From: Seison nebaliae
Taxonomy: Eukaryota; Rotifera; Pararotatoria; Seisonacea; Seisonidae
Assembly (NCBI GenBank): GCA_023231475.1
Contig: JALJEE010003080.1
Span: forward strand, 1 to 49,089
Direction of reading: 5' to 3'
Length of the DNA: 49,089 nucleotides
Under the pieces are notes generated by a model. That model ran no database searches. It saw only the letters and a list, made by a program, of their open reading frames with translations, and had not been told where the DNA came from. A program made the translations under genes and the position numbers. Below are positions 24,601 to 36,872 of this stretch, piece after piece. Each line of letters opens with the position of its first letter. Position 1 is the first letter of the stretch.

Positions 24601-27600
24601 ATAGAATTCGATTGAGTTGATCGATTTAATGATAATTTGGATGGATGTACTTTCAAATATTCATCCACGTCACTGTCATTGATTTGGATGTTCTTTTCTG
24701 TTATCCATTCGGCTACTTCACTCGTCATTTGGCCATTCGACATGGAAATGAAATGTTTCTTCGATAGACGAACATTCACCAACTTCTTCGACAGGACAAG
24801 TGACGTCGTTTGTTTCTTTTGAAAACTCAACATTTTTATTTCTTCTTTCAATCGACTTAAACGACCTTTTTTGTGAATTCTCATTGTCAATTTTCTGATA
24901 TGTGACAATATGTAAGCGAAGGCGTTCAGTTGTCTTTTCTGACCGGCCACTCCTTCCTCATAATCGTCATCCGCCACATCGTCGCCATCATTGAAGTTTT
25001 GGCCTTCGAACGAACTGATCAACAGGGCAAGAAAGAGATTGAGAACTATAAAATTGACAATCATCAGAGTAGGAATAAAATACATTCCACACAATGCCCC
25101 ATGAATTTCGGTCGCTTCACAATCGCGAAGTGGTTCTATCCACTCGCCGCATAAAACGCGGAAAACGAGGAGAAATGAATGAGAGAAATCTTTGAAATGC
25201 CAATAATAATCTGTGTTATCATCGCCAATCATTTTCTTGTAACTCGGCCCAAGTAATTTCATTCCGAGAATGGCAAAAATGAAAATAACAATAAATAATA
25301 CCAGAACTAAATAAATCAGATCCGCCATCGTCGACAGGATAACTCCCAACAAATTCTTCATCGTCTTCCAACTTTGTGCCAATTTGAACACTCTTGCCTA
25401 TATGAGAGGTTGATAAATAGAAATGAAGAGAATTAAATGTTGAAAATTACATAAAGTGAAATTAAATTCAAACTAATCGAAATGTTCGAAGGACAGACAG
25501 ACCTTCCGTGTTGGTGATACCCAAATCAGCCAAACTTATCACCACCACTATTAAGTCGAATAAGTTCCATGTACTTTGAAAATAGATTTTTCCAAACGCG
25601 AACAATTTCAACAATGCTTCGAGGACGAATATGGCGGTAGAGACGTAATTACCATACGAATTTATTTCATCGATAATTGCCGGTTGATTATGATGCTCAA
25701 CCGTCATTAAGGCCGTATTGAAAATAATGATGGTAATAATTGAGAGATCGAATAACGGGTGGGAAACGAAATTTAATACTTTATTTTGAATTCGACAGAA
25801 TTTTATGTATAAATCTTTCATCAGAATTTTCGTACAATCACAATTACGATCCGAAGACATATTCTGATACAACTTCAAATAATCTTCTGCTCATTTTAAA
25901 AATATTTAAAATTTAAATTTTAATAACTATAAAATTAAAAATTAAAAACCATCTCTCTGTTCTTTTAAACGTATTTGGTGTTGTTTTAATATTTCCTTTT
26001 CATATGAATTAAATTTCGTCTTTGAATCCAATTGTTTTTTCCAAAGAATGTCCAATTTCATACTGTCCTTCTTTTGAGTTAATGTATATTCTACCATTCG
26101 ATACGGTTCCAAAGTGTCAGGTGCATTTCCAAAATTATTACAATTATTTTCCATATTCGAATTAATTTCCATGTTCGGTTCAACCGATGGTTGATGAATA
26201 TATCCTATCGTACTTTCCTGATCTCTGGGAATTGTCCTGTCAGTATTTCGACTGAAAACATTTTGTTGACTCGACGCAAATGACACTAATCGTTTATTGG
26301 TATCATTATCATTCGAATTGAGAAGTTGTGTCAACGAATCATTTTGAGTTAATCGATTTCTTCGAATTTCCCTTATCATTTCCTTCTTCTTAAGTTCGAT
26401 TCCATTCAATGAACATCGTTCCAATCTCGATAAATTATCAAGTTGTTTATTTGATCCCATCATATTTGACGGTTCGTGTCCGAGAGAAATCGATGAATTA
26501 TTTGTCTCATTGAATTTTTGCCGAGAAAAATTTATTTGATTATTTCTTTCTTTCTTTCCATATACTAAATTTGTAGGTAAAGTACTTGCGAGCGGATTAT
26601 TTGAAGTAGTGTTATTATTTTTCAACATTATCAAAGCCGTCGTCAATTCGAAGGAAGAGAGACCGATAGACTTTCTATTATAACCGATCCATGCCGATTC
26701 ATCAATATCGTTCGACTGACATGGAGAAAAGGCAGTACAGCAATTGAATCTTTTCGTCTGTTCTCTCAATCGAACTCGTCTTTTATATTCCAATTCTTTC
26801 AACAATTTTTCTTCTTCGATAATTATCGATCGAATATTCGGTGGTAGATGATCGTAATTGACTCGAATCGATTTCTTATTATTCTCTTCAGTGAATGTGA
26901 CAAAATCGGTTTTCTGATCAGTTTTCAAATTGTTCACCACATATCGTTCTCTTGCAGCTTTCCGTCGTCGTAATTCTTTCAATTTATTATTTTCACGACG
27001 ACGTTCCACTAACGATTCACACGATTTTACTAAAGTCTCGATGAAACCTTTCGACTTTTTTTTCTGTTTCTATTCAATCAAAATTATTTAATTTTAAAAA
27101 CTAATAAATAAATTAATTAATTAACATCTTCGTCATTGAATTCGTTCACTTCCTCTTCGTAACTGATCGCTACAACGGCCAACATCAGATTAAGAAGATA
27201 GAACGAACCCAAAAATATGATGAGCATGAAATAAATGACGGAGACAAGCCCTTCCGAATCGATAATCTAAAATAAATTTGAAAATTATTAATTAAATAAA
27301 CGAAATATAAATTATACTAACTCGATTGTAGATGTCTTCCCAAAAGTCTAATGTTATCAGTTGGAAGTTTTGGAAAATGCTCATATAGAAATTGTCGAAT
27401 GAGGTCAACTTATTATTCGGATTATCACCCACATCCTCCACACACGTGAAATTGGCGGGACATCGTCGAGCCCCAACTTTCGATCCGCAAGTCACATAAA
27501 TCTCATTTTCTTGATACCAGTTTTCCGGTTGTAACATCCATTCGCCCACATCCTCCACCGTCAGATTAGTCAGGACACATTTCCGTTTTAACGAGCCCAT

Positions 27601-29241
27601 GAAGAAGGCGGTTGAGAAAAGGGAGAAAACGAAAAGTGCAAAAATGATAAGTATCATGACTTCCGAAAACATCCTGATCGTTTTCAATAACGACGAAACG
27701 ATAATACGTAAACCTGAATGAGAAATGATATATGGGAGAGAATTTTTAAAAAAAATCAACCAGAAACTACCGAAAATGTCTTGAGTGCTCGAAATACACG
27801 AAACGCTCGCAAAGCTGCAATATTTCCCAACGGTATTGAAAAGACATCGAGAATGATGGTAATGAGACTGATATTGAATAAATGAAATTTAAGATTGAAT
27901 TTAAATAATTTGAAAATAAATGTGAAAACCTGAGAATGATGGTAAAGAAATCGATAACGTTCCATGGATCTCTTAAGTAGGAGTGGCGATCTAGGACGAA
28001 ACCTTTCGCCACAATTCTCAAAACGGATTCGAGAATGTAAATTGCTAAAAATGAATTTCTTTCAATTAGTTGTGAAAAGGAAAGATGAAATGGAAATGAA
28101 GTAACTCAATGATATCATCTTCGATGTTCATGGCGAAGACTATACAATTGGCAATAATAATTGAAATGATAAAAATGTTGAAAATTGAATCAGATGTAAT
28201 TGAGCAGCAAATTCGACGAATAGCTGAAGTTGGACTAAAGATGAATAAAGATCGGTTATAATTGAACCGGCTTAAATTGATGCCAGAAAGTCCTTGAGTC
28301 AGAAATATGAAAGTTTTATCTTTCAATCGATAATACGGATCGACCTCTTCCAACGGACGATACAATAATTGTTTCGGCGGTTTACACCGAATGAAATTTT
28401 TCGTTGTTAATTTCGTTCCATCGTTCAATTTGGCGTTAGGTGTTTTTGGTAAGGTCTCATATTCGGGAATAAATTCATCGGCAACATTGATAATGGACGA
28501 CAATGGACGTTGAGTACTTTGGAGTGACATTCGTCGTGTTGCAGGATCGATAATTGTCGATCGTCTTTGATGACGTCGATCCATACTCAAATCTCGAATA
28601 TTTTCTTCATTGTGATTGTTTACACGTTGTTGCCTCTTCTTACAACAAGCGGAAGTGCAACAATTTTCTTTCGATTTGAAATAATTCTCCTGATATTCCG
28701 GATCGTTCGTATATGAACGAAACGGAAATTTACTGATAGATTTGCGTTGGAGAAATTCATTCCTGGAAATCTGACTATTTTCACGAGTTATCGCAAAACT
28801 GGATTGAGGTGCAGCTACCGTATATGTAAGCTTACCATCCACCAATTTACCCACCATATTTTTCGCTTTGATTTCATAACGTTTCTTACTCTCTGCGTAA
28901 ATGTCGTGCCAATAATTTGTCTCGATTTGCGTGTCTTTCGTGAATGGAACGAGAAACGGATAATAATCTTGAGTAGAATTGAATTCCTGTTTATAATCGT
29001 TGATATTCCTCACAATATCGATGTGACTAATATCGATATTGAGAGAATTGAATACTGATGTCTGATCATTATTTTTCACCGTCAAGAAATAATCGGTCGC
29101 TTTTTTTAAACATGCCGTCGATTGATGTTCGGATATGGCACTGAGTTGAGACGATCGACGGCTAGTTTCCGGTGTCTCGGTATTGCGTAAACGATTGACA
29201 TGACGTAAAGCTTGAATTCCACTGGTTGGACGTAGTGCCAT
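21601..29241 (-). CDS. NaCP60E: DSC1/NaCP60E-type voltage-gated cation channel (DEEA filter)
   Basis: Twelve exons: 29241-28106, 28058-27930, 27867-27761, 27713-27322, 27266-27126, 27069-25950, 25889-25474, 25397-23379, 23334-23143, 23095-22985, 22895-22625, 22580-21601; 7014 nt, 2337 residues. Four homologous six-TM domains are seen. S4 sensors include [14 protein letters not shown] (I), LRTFRLARVFKL (II), [14 protein letters not shown] (III) and [20 protein letters not shown] (IV). Filter residues are Asp580 (TLDFWE), Glu1232 (LCGEWIE), Glu1824 (ATFEGWME) and Ala2118 (ATAAGW), i.e. DEEA, as in the arthropod DSC1/BSC1 (Nav2) class, which is Ca2+-permeable. The domain III-IV linker has MYLT (1892-1895) where Nav1 has IFMT/MFMT. 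An IQ motif begins near 2309. The I-II and II-III linkers are long and Cys-rich. The start is the ATG of [10 protein letters not shown]. All 11 introns begin GTT. Confidence 0.94.
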
Positions 29242-31451
29242 TTTGAACAATTCATGTCATGATTAGGAAGCGATATGAAGGATTAATCTGGGAAATAAGA
29301 GAAATTCTTTAAAGATTAGCCACTTGTCGTTTGTGTGAAAGAAGAATGAAATGTTTGAAAATTGACCTTATCATTCGTGCGAATGAGTGAAGAATGTTTT
29401 GAAGGTAAATATTGAACATTTGACGATTCTATTTTCTTTGTTCAATTTCTTAATACCATTCTTCTTATGAACGATAATAATCGTCATAATTTCATCTTAG
29501 TCTTTAGCAACGAATGTTGGGCGATAATTCTTCATCTCTTTATGTGGAGTTGATGAATTAACATTTATTCTCATCTTGCATCGAAGGTATTTAATGGAAT
29601 AAAAGAAATCAAAAAAATTCATTAACAACATCGTAAGATTTGAGTTATGCGGCAACGAAAAGAGAGAGGGAGAGGGAGGAAATGAAAATCTCTTTTCTTC
29701 CACAATTCTCCACAAGACATTTCTACTTTTCCAATCAGGTCTTATAGTTCCCAACTTACATAACGACGTAACAAACTGTCGAAGGCGAGATTCAATTCCT
29801 TCCACTGATGAGTGGAAATAGCACCTTGTATTAAGAGAGAAAGAGCAATCTTCCAACTACTTCACTTATTTCCACATGTGCTTCTTCTAATACATTGGAC
29901 GTCAGCTCGATGGGAAATGAAGGGAATGAAGGTTTGTTCGTGGAGTTATTGTTGATCGGTTGTTATTGTTCCGATTCGTTTCTCGTCTCCAAATTGAAAG
30001 TTAACGACTTGACCAACAAAGTGAGTTGGGCGGAGAATAAATGAAATTCGTTCGGAATTAGTTTGCGGGAATAATTTATTCTCTGCAATTATATGAGGAA
30101 CGAAATGCATCGATCAGTATTCATGGACGAGATTGAAAAGAAGAGAATTTATATGATTTTCGAATGAAGGAATGAGAAAGTAAATAGAAAATATCTTGTA
30201 GTTATTGAGACTAGAAATGAAGTTGGAGTAATAGTGAGGAGAAGATGAGATAGCACTTCTCCTCGAATTCGAAACAATACAGACTGCAGTGCTTGTCACA
30301 GGAATGATGACGAAAGAGAAGAACAATTTCTTGATTTAATGAGATTTGATACATCATACTCACTCAGCAGCATAATATAAATGGAAATTTAATACATTGA
30401 AACGAATTTAGTCGGAACGATTCCTCTTATTTCCTTCTCATCGTCCAACATTTAGTTGCGCAATTCTCAGAAACAAGAGAAATGAATGTTTACCAGTTAT
30501 TTGCTGATGAATAATTTTTTTCGTCAAAACACTAAATTCCTTAAAGTAATTGCATCTTGAATAATTAAGCATTCAAGAACTTCCATCATTGATTACATCT
30601 ATCACTATCTTCACTTTTCCTTTATACACAAAACAAAAACATTCCTAATCTATTCCGTCTCCCAATATATTTCTCTCACAAATTATCATGAGAATACGAA
30701 ACTTTCATTCTATTAGTGACTTTCCATTAATTATTCCATCAGTCGATCATCTCATTCTTGAAGTTGCTTCCAATCTCAGGACGGAAATATTTTCAAAATC
30801 GATCTCCTTCCCACTCACGTAATTAATGTACCAGGATAAATGTTCCGAATAGAATCGAAACGGAAGAGAATCTGATTTTTTCCTTCAATTCCTTCAATAA
30901 ATTATCCTCCACAAAATTTATCTGAAATTTCCCGAATAACAACATTTTCAACTAACAAACTAATCACTCGCCAAATAGAAGGACCACTTGCATTCAATAA
31001 ATTCTTCCCCAACATATTTCCGAATTACTTCAACAACTTCGTCTCCATCATCATCAGTTACAGACGGGAAACCGTTTCCCTTTCAATGACATAAGAAATT
31101 TAATTGTTTTAATGAAAAATCATAAAAGGAATCATAAATCAAAATAGAAGTTCCTCACAGATTAATTCTTACGTCCGAAAAACATTTGAAACAAATTAGA
31201 CAAATAGAAAAGAAAACATTTTTATTCGATATCTAATTTAAGAGTAATTGGAATGAGGAAAAATTATTTTTTTACTTCAAAAAACTCAATTATGTTTATG
31301 ATGCACATATAAAATAGAAATTGAGCGAAATTGAACGAATTCAATAAGTTGAATTTGGGTAATTTTCGATTTACATCATACACGGATTAATCCTGTTCAA
31401 TTTATACGTCGTCACAATCATCGTTATCGGAATTGATGATTGAAGAGGAAT
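29242..31451. other. Long intergenic region between divergent genes
   Basis: About 2.2 kb between the sodium-channel start (minus) and the next plus-strand gene. It should contain the channel promoter and 5' UTR and the promoter of 31452-33432. The one longer open frame (29497-29856, minus) has no family resemblance and low coding character. I see no RNA gene or element ends. Confidence 0.5.
31308..31315 (+). promoter_or_regulatory. TATA box candidate
   Basis: TATAAAAT about 140 nt upstream of the ATG of the following gene, a plausible distance for a short leader. Confidence 0.4.
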
Positions 31452-33432
31452 ATGAGACATATATTGGAAAAAATAATATTCTTATTCATTCATTTAACTT
31501 GTCATCGTTAGTCGTCGGTTGTTAAGATATTATGATTGTGTCTAGTAGATTCGAGACTGTTGAAAAACGGTGAACTTGATGACGACATTGAATTATTTGG
31601 AGAGGGACCGATTGGAATTCGATTTAACTTCCGTATGAACGGAACGAAGAATATTCAGATGAGATCCAGCAAAAATGTCGGTGATCTCGTTCAGTTATTG
31701 GAGAAGGAAAATTTCTCGAGCACTTCATCGAATGTTCGCGTGCTCCCTACCAATAGATGTTCGAATGAACACGAATGTCGTTATATGAGTATAATCGAAT
31801 ATCGTTTGACCAAATATTACCCATATGTTTTCTCGATGAAATTGCCTCCTCTTCTCCCCACTACTTCCATCATCCTATTAAACAAATTGGGGAAATGGCG
31901 ATCATGGAACATAAATTACGATGAACTTCAATGTTCAACTAAACTTCAATGTTTCCTTCATGTTTTTATTCGGAAAGAAAAGGTTCCTCTTCTCTCGTAA
32001 AATTCTCTAAATTATCAATGTCTGAGATCGTCTAAATAATATGAATATAGCTAAATTCCTTCTCAATTTCTTTCAACAGATAGGTCAACCAGAAGAAATT
32101 TCATTCGATCGAATTAGAGACAGAAAAATTCGACATCGTTTCAATGTTATCAAATTCACCATATTCTCTCCTGAAAATCCTCAACAATTCGAAAAATTAT
32201 ACAAGAAATTCCTTCATCATTTCACCTTTTCATCAAAATCATCACCATCGCCTATTCTGTTGTCTACCAAAAACGAAATTAACCAAAAATTTCCCTCCAC
32301 AACAACCTCGAAACCAACAACAACCACCATATTGGAACGGTTTATCTCCAGAGATCCAATCAAAATTTTATCTGATAAATTTTCTAAATTTCTCATGCCG
32401 AAACTATTGGGAAAAGCAACAACAACCCCAATTAAAACGAAAACAACCATAAAACATACAACTATAACATTAACAACAATAACGACAACAACTACAACAA
32501 TAACGACAACAATAACGACAACAACAACAACAACAATAACGGCAACAACAACAACAACAAGTAGCCAAAGAATAACAAAGTCAGAATTTAACAAAATTTT
32601 AGAGAAAGAAATCATAATAGAATCGAATGAAACGAACCGACCAATAGCGAGAATCATATCAAGCGCAACATCGAATAATGGGAAAAAAGTGAAATTGACA
32701 AAAATATCAACTTCCGAATTAGATTATGATGATCAAGTAGCTGAATCATTAATGGATCATGTTTTCGATAAAACAATCTCAACTACTTCAAATCCCACTC
32801 AAACTGACACAAGTGAAAATTCAGAAAATAATTTCAACAAAACACAAATTCAAAAAATGATAAAACTTCTTAACGTCAAACCGTCAGTGTCGACCACTTT
32901 ATCTTCGATATCTGATAATTTTCAATTGAGTAATAAAGAATTGGAATTGGAAAGATATCTTGCCAGGCGTCGGAAATTATATTTCCAGAAAATTGGAAGA
33001 AAACAAAATTTAACTTATATGAGACCTAAATTTAAACCTGAAAATTTTAAAACAAATAATTTACCCAAAATAACGACGACAATTTCAGTTGATGATATTT
33101 CCATCTCAAACTTAACGGAATCGACAACTACTTTTTCATCACCAAGTAAATTGAACCAGTTCTATAACAATTCTTCAGCATTCTTCGCACAAATGAACCA
33201 GTTAACTAATAAAGATTTGTTCAACAAAATTAATATGAGTAATTCTCCACAACACCAACAAATTATACAAATATTTGACAATCCATGGAAAGTGAGTTTC
33301 TATTTCTTCTGTGGACTCTTATTCGTCCTATTTTGTCTTTTCGTTTATTTCGTACTCACTGCTAATGCGAAAGACGAAACATATGATGTAGTTCCATCTA
33401 CCAATATACAAATATTCAAAACTGTCAAATGA
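31452..33432 (+). CDS. Unrecognised type I membrane protein with Thr-rich mucin-like segment
   Basis: Three exons: 31452-31506, 31546-31982, 32080-33432; 1845 nt, 614 residues. The first exon encodes a signal peptide (MRHILEKIIFLFIHLTCH). The N-terminal ectodomain of about 200 residues has a possible disulphide set (CSNEHEC, then LQCSTKLQC). A segment of about 50 residues made mostly of Thr with Ile follows (coded near 32457-32562), then a Ser/Thr/Asn-rich stalk. One membrane helix (VSFYFFCGLLFVLFCLFVYF) sits near the C-terminus with a short tail. Thr-rich stretches are usually densely O-glycosylated. I do not recognise the N-terminal domain; adhesion or shed surface protein is only a guess. 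Introns are 39 nt (GTTAGT) and 97 nt (GTTCCT). Confidence 0.72.
32457..32562 (+). repeat. ACA/ACN trinucleotide-like repeat coding poly-Thr
   Basis: Nearly uninterrupted ACA, ACG, ACT and ATA codons. The repeat is in frame with the membrane-protein exon and gives an artificial-looking open frame rich in Val on the other strand. Mixed codons suggest an old expansion or selection for Thr, not a young microsatellite. Confidence 0.85.
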
Positions 33433-34259
33433 CTCGAGAGTCAAATACTTTTTTTCATTCATTCAAACATTCAAACGGAAATATGATTGAACGTTTTTGT
33501 TTTTCTAAATGCGTTCTTCTTTCTTCCCAATTAATTCTCATCTTTTGTAGAATATAATAAATTTCTTTGAGACATTTGTTTGATTGTTTTCAGATATATT
33601 TCTAGTTTGCAAATGAAATCGATTCAAAAAATTAATTAGATTTGAATGTATTCATCTTATTATCATCAAATTAAATACTTATATAACTACCGAGTAAATT
33701 GATTAGGAATAATAATTATAATATATTTGGAATTAATGCAAATTGTCATTGTCGAATTTCAATTAATGTTTTTGACTGCTGTTAATGTTTTTATATTATT
33801 ACCATATTATCTTATAAAACGTCAACGTCTAATTAACATTCTGTACGTATTAGTCCAACTACATTTATGTGATAAGAATAATTTTTAACAATTAATATTC
33901 GTCAGATTATAAAGAATTTAAGGCATTTTCATGTTTCTTCTTGTTCGGATCAATTCGAGAATTTTGTCCAAATTATAAAGAAAATTTTCCATTTTTGACG
34001 ATTTCTACCAAATTTCGATAAAAAATTCCATGACTTTGAAAAAGAAAAACTTAAGGTAGAACAATTCTAGACATTGGCATACTGGAGTGATATAAACATC
34101 AGAAAGATGGTGAAACTGAAGGAGCTATCGTCAAATTCTTATTCGGAAATTAAACATTTCCAAATTGAAAAGAAACTTTCGAATTTGAATATTTATTTTT
34201 TAAATTTTGAGCGAATATTAAAAATTAATTAATAATTCTTATAATTCTTTTAAACAAAA
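33433..34259. other. Intergenic region, VTA1 5' flank
   Basis: About 830 nt of AT-rich DNA between two plus-strand genes. AATAAA at 33556-33561, about 125 nt after the preceding stop, is a likely poly(A) signal. No gene or repeat structure seen. Confidence 0.5.
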
Positions 34260-35125
34260 ATGGCATCAATTTCATTACCAAAGAAGTATCATCAATTACT
34301 TCCATATAATTCCATTGCTGCAGGATTTGACAGAAGTGATCCAATAATGGCGTATTATAGTTTCTTTCTAATTTTTAAATTATTATCATTAAAGTGTCGT
34401 GATTAGTTAGATCATTTATGGTGGAACGAGGTTTAGAGATCGATAAGACTTCAGCGGAATGTAAACAATTTTTGATGGCGATGCTCGATCATTTGCAGAA
34501 TGTTTCATTTCTATTGAATAAATTCCTCTAAATTTTTGTGAAGGAGAAGAATAATATTCGTGAAACGATTCCTGATGCGGAGACTGCGAGAGAATATTTC
34601 GAGAATTATTCCGTACGACATTTCAAAAAAGCTGATGATTATACTAAATCTAATGATAATGTAAAGTCTCAATTTTGATTTTCTTATAATTTTTTTTCAG
34701 TTGAATAATTTATTTATTTCATTTCATTCGGTTCCTCTTTAAGATTGAGCATCAAATTATTTTATACGGCAACTTTATTATTCGACGTATTAGATTCTTT
34801 AGGTGAACCGTCGGAAGAATTAGCGAAACATAAGAAATATGCAAAATGGAAAGTGGCTGAATTGAAACGAATTTCTGAAGGATTACCACCATTATCTAAC
34901 GAACCTGAACCTGATATGCCTCCGGATGACGCCGGTATATCGACTCAAATGGAAGAGACGAAAATTGTAGACGATCCTAATCATATGTCGATGAATGAGG
35001 CTGAAGAAATGATGAAAGCTTCATCATTGGCTAAAGATGGAATTCAAGCCATTTCTTTTGATGATAAACAAACGGCCATCAAAAAATTCAGAGAAGTCCT
35101 TTCAATTTTAGAACGAAAATATTAG
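34260..35125 (+). CDS. VTA1: VTA1/LIP5 homologue, ESCRT-III/VPS4 cofactor
   Basis: Activates the AAA ATPase VPS4 during ESCRT-III disassembly on multivesicular bodies. Exons are 34260-34359, 34407-34501, 34544-34660 and a last one beginning about 34744-34750 and ending with the stop at 35125. The N-terminal MIT-type helices match LIP5 (DPIMAYY, RGLEIDKTSAECKQFLM, SIKLFYTATLLFDVL, KHKKYAKWK). The C-terminal helix pair (DDKQTAIKKFREVLSILE) fits the VPS4-binding dimerisation domain. The Pro-rich linker is shorter than in vertebrates, for a total of about 230 residues. The last junction is not settled: the donor GTAAAG at 34661 does not keep frame with either nearby acceptor (34743, 34749), leaving a one-nucleotide mismatch. 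That could be a tiny exon I missed, a sequence error or a disrupted gene; conservation on both sides argues against an old pseudogene. Confidence 0.85.
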
Positions 35126-35432
35126 AATTCAACTTATATTTATATTTATTCTCAACAATATTTTTAAAATTAAATTTATCGAAACTTTTTTTACTTTATT
35201 TTATTTAATCGTTCAAAAGATTTATTTATTTTTTCCTTTTTTCTATTCGGGGCAAAGGTTAAAGAACATAAAATTATATTTTATCCCTTACATATCTAAA
35301 TATAAACATTTTATAAACATTAATAAAAACATTGTCAATTTCACAACTTTTTTGAATTCATCAATATTGGGGAAATTCTATAAATTCTATAATTAAAAAC
35401 TGAGGATTTTCCAACCTTTTATGATAAGAAAT
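35126..35432. other. Intergenic, convergent 3' ends
   Basis: About 300 nt of AT-rich DNA between VTA1 and the first tandem-array gene, which converge. No structure of note. Confidence 0.5.
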
Positions 35433-36800
35433 TTATTCTTTTAATCTTTTCCCGGTTTCTATTTCCAATACAATGGCATCAACCACTTCATTTTTCAACA
35501 TTTCGCTCATTTGACCAATATTATCAATCTCGAAGGAATGTTGATCGTTCATCAATACCCAACCATCATCTCTTCGATTAATGGAAAACGTATGTGGTCC
35601 TTGATTGTATACGTGAGTTTTATAAAATTCTACGTCTAAAGCAGCATTGCACATCGCATAAAAATACTTAATATACTTCTTGATGTAGTTGTCTAAAAAA
35701 TCAAGATGTCCTTCTCCCAGAATATTAGCATACGTTTCCCTTTTCCTTAAAAACTTATTGGTGCAATTATGAACTGATGGGGATGGATTTTCGACCGGTA
35801 TCAGATCTTTAGGGAATGTCACGTACTCATATTGAAGAAAAAAAGATACAGCTTTTAATTGAAAATCTGCGTCGCCATTTTCAATTGGAAATGAATAATG
35901 AACATTCTCATTATCATTAATTTTTGGCATTGTGAATCTTTGTGATTGAATAAAGATTTCGAAGTCGGGAGGTGGAAGTTCCTCCATCTGAAGATGTTTA
36001 ATACGGTGCAAAAAAGCAGAAAAACTAATATAAGTCATTTCATGAATTCTCATTCTTCCTTTAGGATAAAAGCCCAAATGAATAACTTTGGGTGTTATTT
36101 TCTTTTCTGTTAAATCTTCTCGAAGTTCGTCCATTGTTTCATTTCCCAAATCGGCGTAATAACCTGGTTGGAAGGGTGTGACATCAATTGGATCATGTCG
36201 AACACTGTTTATTAGTATTCCTATATTCAAAACTTCGACATTTGGGTAATAAGCAAAGCTATAAAACTCCCCACCACCGTCTACCATTTCTACTAAAATT
36301 ATATCTGATATTATCGTATGTAAACGTTCGGTAGTGGGGACAATTTGATTTGTTTTTTCTCTTATGATAGGTGCTACGAGATTCGGATTTATTCTGAGTC
36401 TTGTTTTTTCATTGTTGGTGAAGAACTTCGATATAACATAATCTCCTGCTAAACCATAAGCTCCGTTATGTATTTGGTTGTTCCTTGTCTCACAAACACC
36501 TTTTATCAATATTTCAGAAACCTTTTGATCTTTTTCTGCTCCATAATTCTGTGTGATATAATGCGTAAGGTTGGTTATGTCCTCATGAACATCTTTTGGA
36601 CAAGCGTTATATTTATGTGAAAGAATACTCATTAGGGCCGTATTTGACATGATCATGGCTAAAGCAACGTTAGTTAAACAAACTCCAATACAGTTATCAT
36701 TGTAAAATCCTGCAATTTTATGATCGGAATTATCTCCTAAATTGTTGAGATATTGCCATCTCTCGCCCATGGTTGCATGTTGAAAAAGAAAGGGATCCAT
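35433..36800 (-). CDS. Tandem-array gene copy 1, putative derived ubiquitin-specific protease fold
   Basis: 455 residues, one exon, starting MDPFLFQH. The family is not one I know. Against the USP/C19 template I see: GFYND...GVCLTNVALAM (Cys41 where USPs have G-L-x-N-x-G-N-T-C-Y-M-N), YYPNVEVLNIGI like the strand after the DAQEF region, KKITPKVIHLGF like LPxVLxxHLKRF, FQLKAVSFFL like YxLxAVxxH, and GPHTFSINRRDDGWVLMNDQHSF like the GHYxAYxR...WxxxnDxxV box. This gives His403 and Asp419 as candidate partners of Cys41. A second conserved Cys lies at 37. The paired CxxC of the USP finger is absent. Known of the family: C19 enzymes cleave ubiquitin isopeptide bonds. Inferred: this could be an active or pseudo-enzyme; I cannot tell. 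Promoter word CTATAAAG lies about 70 nt upstream. Confidence 0.6.
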   Translation of the reverse strand: MDPFLFQHATMGERWQYLNNLGDNSDHKIAGFYNDNCIGVCLTNVALAMIMSNTALMSILSHKYNACPKDVHEDITNLTHYITQNYGAEKDQKVSEILIKGVCETRNNQIHNGAYGLAGDYVISKFFTNNEKTRLRINPNLVAPIIREKTNQIVPTTERLHTIISDIILVEMVDGGGEFYSFAYYPNVEVLNIGILINSVRHDPIDVTPFQPGYYADLGNETMDELREDLTEKKITPKVIHLGFYPKGRMRIHEMTYISFSAFLHRIKHLQMEELPPPDFEIFIQSQRFTMPKINDNENVHYSFPIENGDADFQLKAVSFFLQYEYVTFPKDLIPVENPSPSVHNCTNKFLRKRETYANILGEGHLDFLDNYIKKYIKYFYAMCNAALDVEFYKTHVYNQGPHTFSINRRDDGWVLMNDQHSFEIDNIGQMSEMLKNEVVDAIVLEIETGKRLKE

Positions 36801-36864
36801 TTAAGATAAAAGAAAATTAAACAGTTTTGGAAAAACTTTGTTTCATTCCGGTTTTTCGCTTATT

Positions 36865-36872
36865 CTTTATAG
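36865..36872 (-). promoter_or_regulatory. TATA box candidate of array copy 1
   Basis: CTATAAAG followed by AATAAG on the minus strand, about 65-70 nt above the ATG. The surrounding words (AAAGAATAAG, then AAAAA, GGAAT, AAA) recur above truncated copy 3 (40365 region) and loosely above copy 2, so the copies share an ancestral promoter. Confidence 0.5.

Noticed and set aside
21601-29241. NALCN-type sodium leak channel
   Set aside because: At first sight a four-domain channel of this size could be NALCN, but the pre-S1 segment (DKTFIFL), the DEEA filter, the KYY...MKK linker and the IQ motif are those of voltage-gated Na+ channel family members.
29497-29856. 119-residue minus-strand open frame
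   Set aside because: No family resemblance, no splice context and composition like the surrounding spacer.
32217-32657. Minus-strand Val-rich open frame
   Set aside because: It is the antisense shadow of the ACA/ACN Thr repeat; the plus-strand exon has splicing, signal peptide and TM context.
35433-36800. Serpin family for the array genes
   Set aside because: The string TNVALAMIMSN recalls the serpin SPxSIxxALAM motif, but no reactive-centre hinge or FLF...P ending is present, and the C-terminal His/Asp box fits USPs better.
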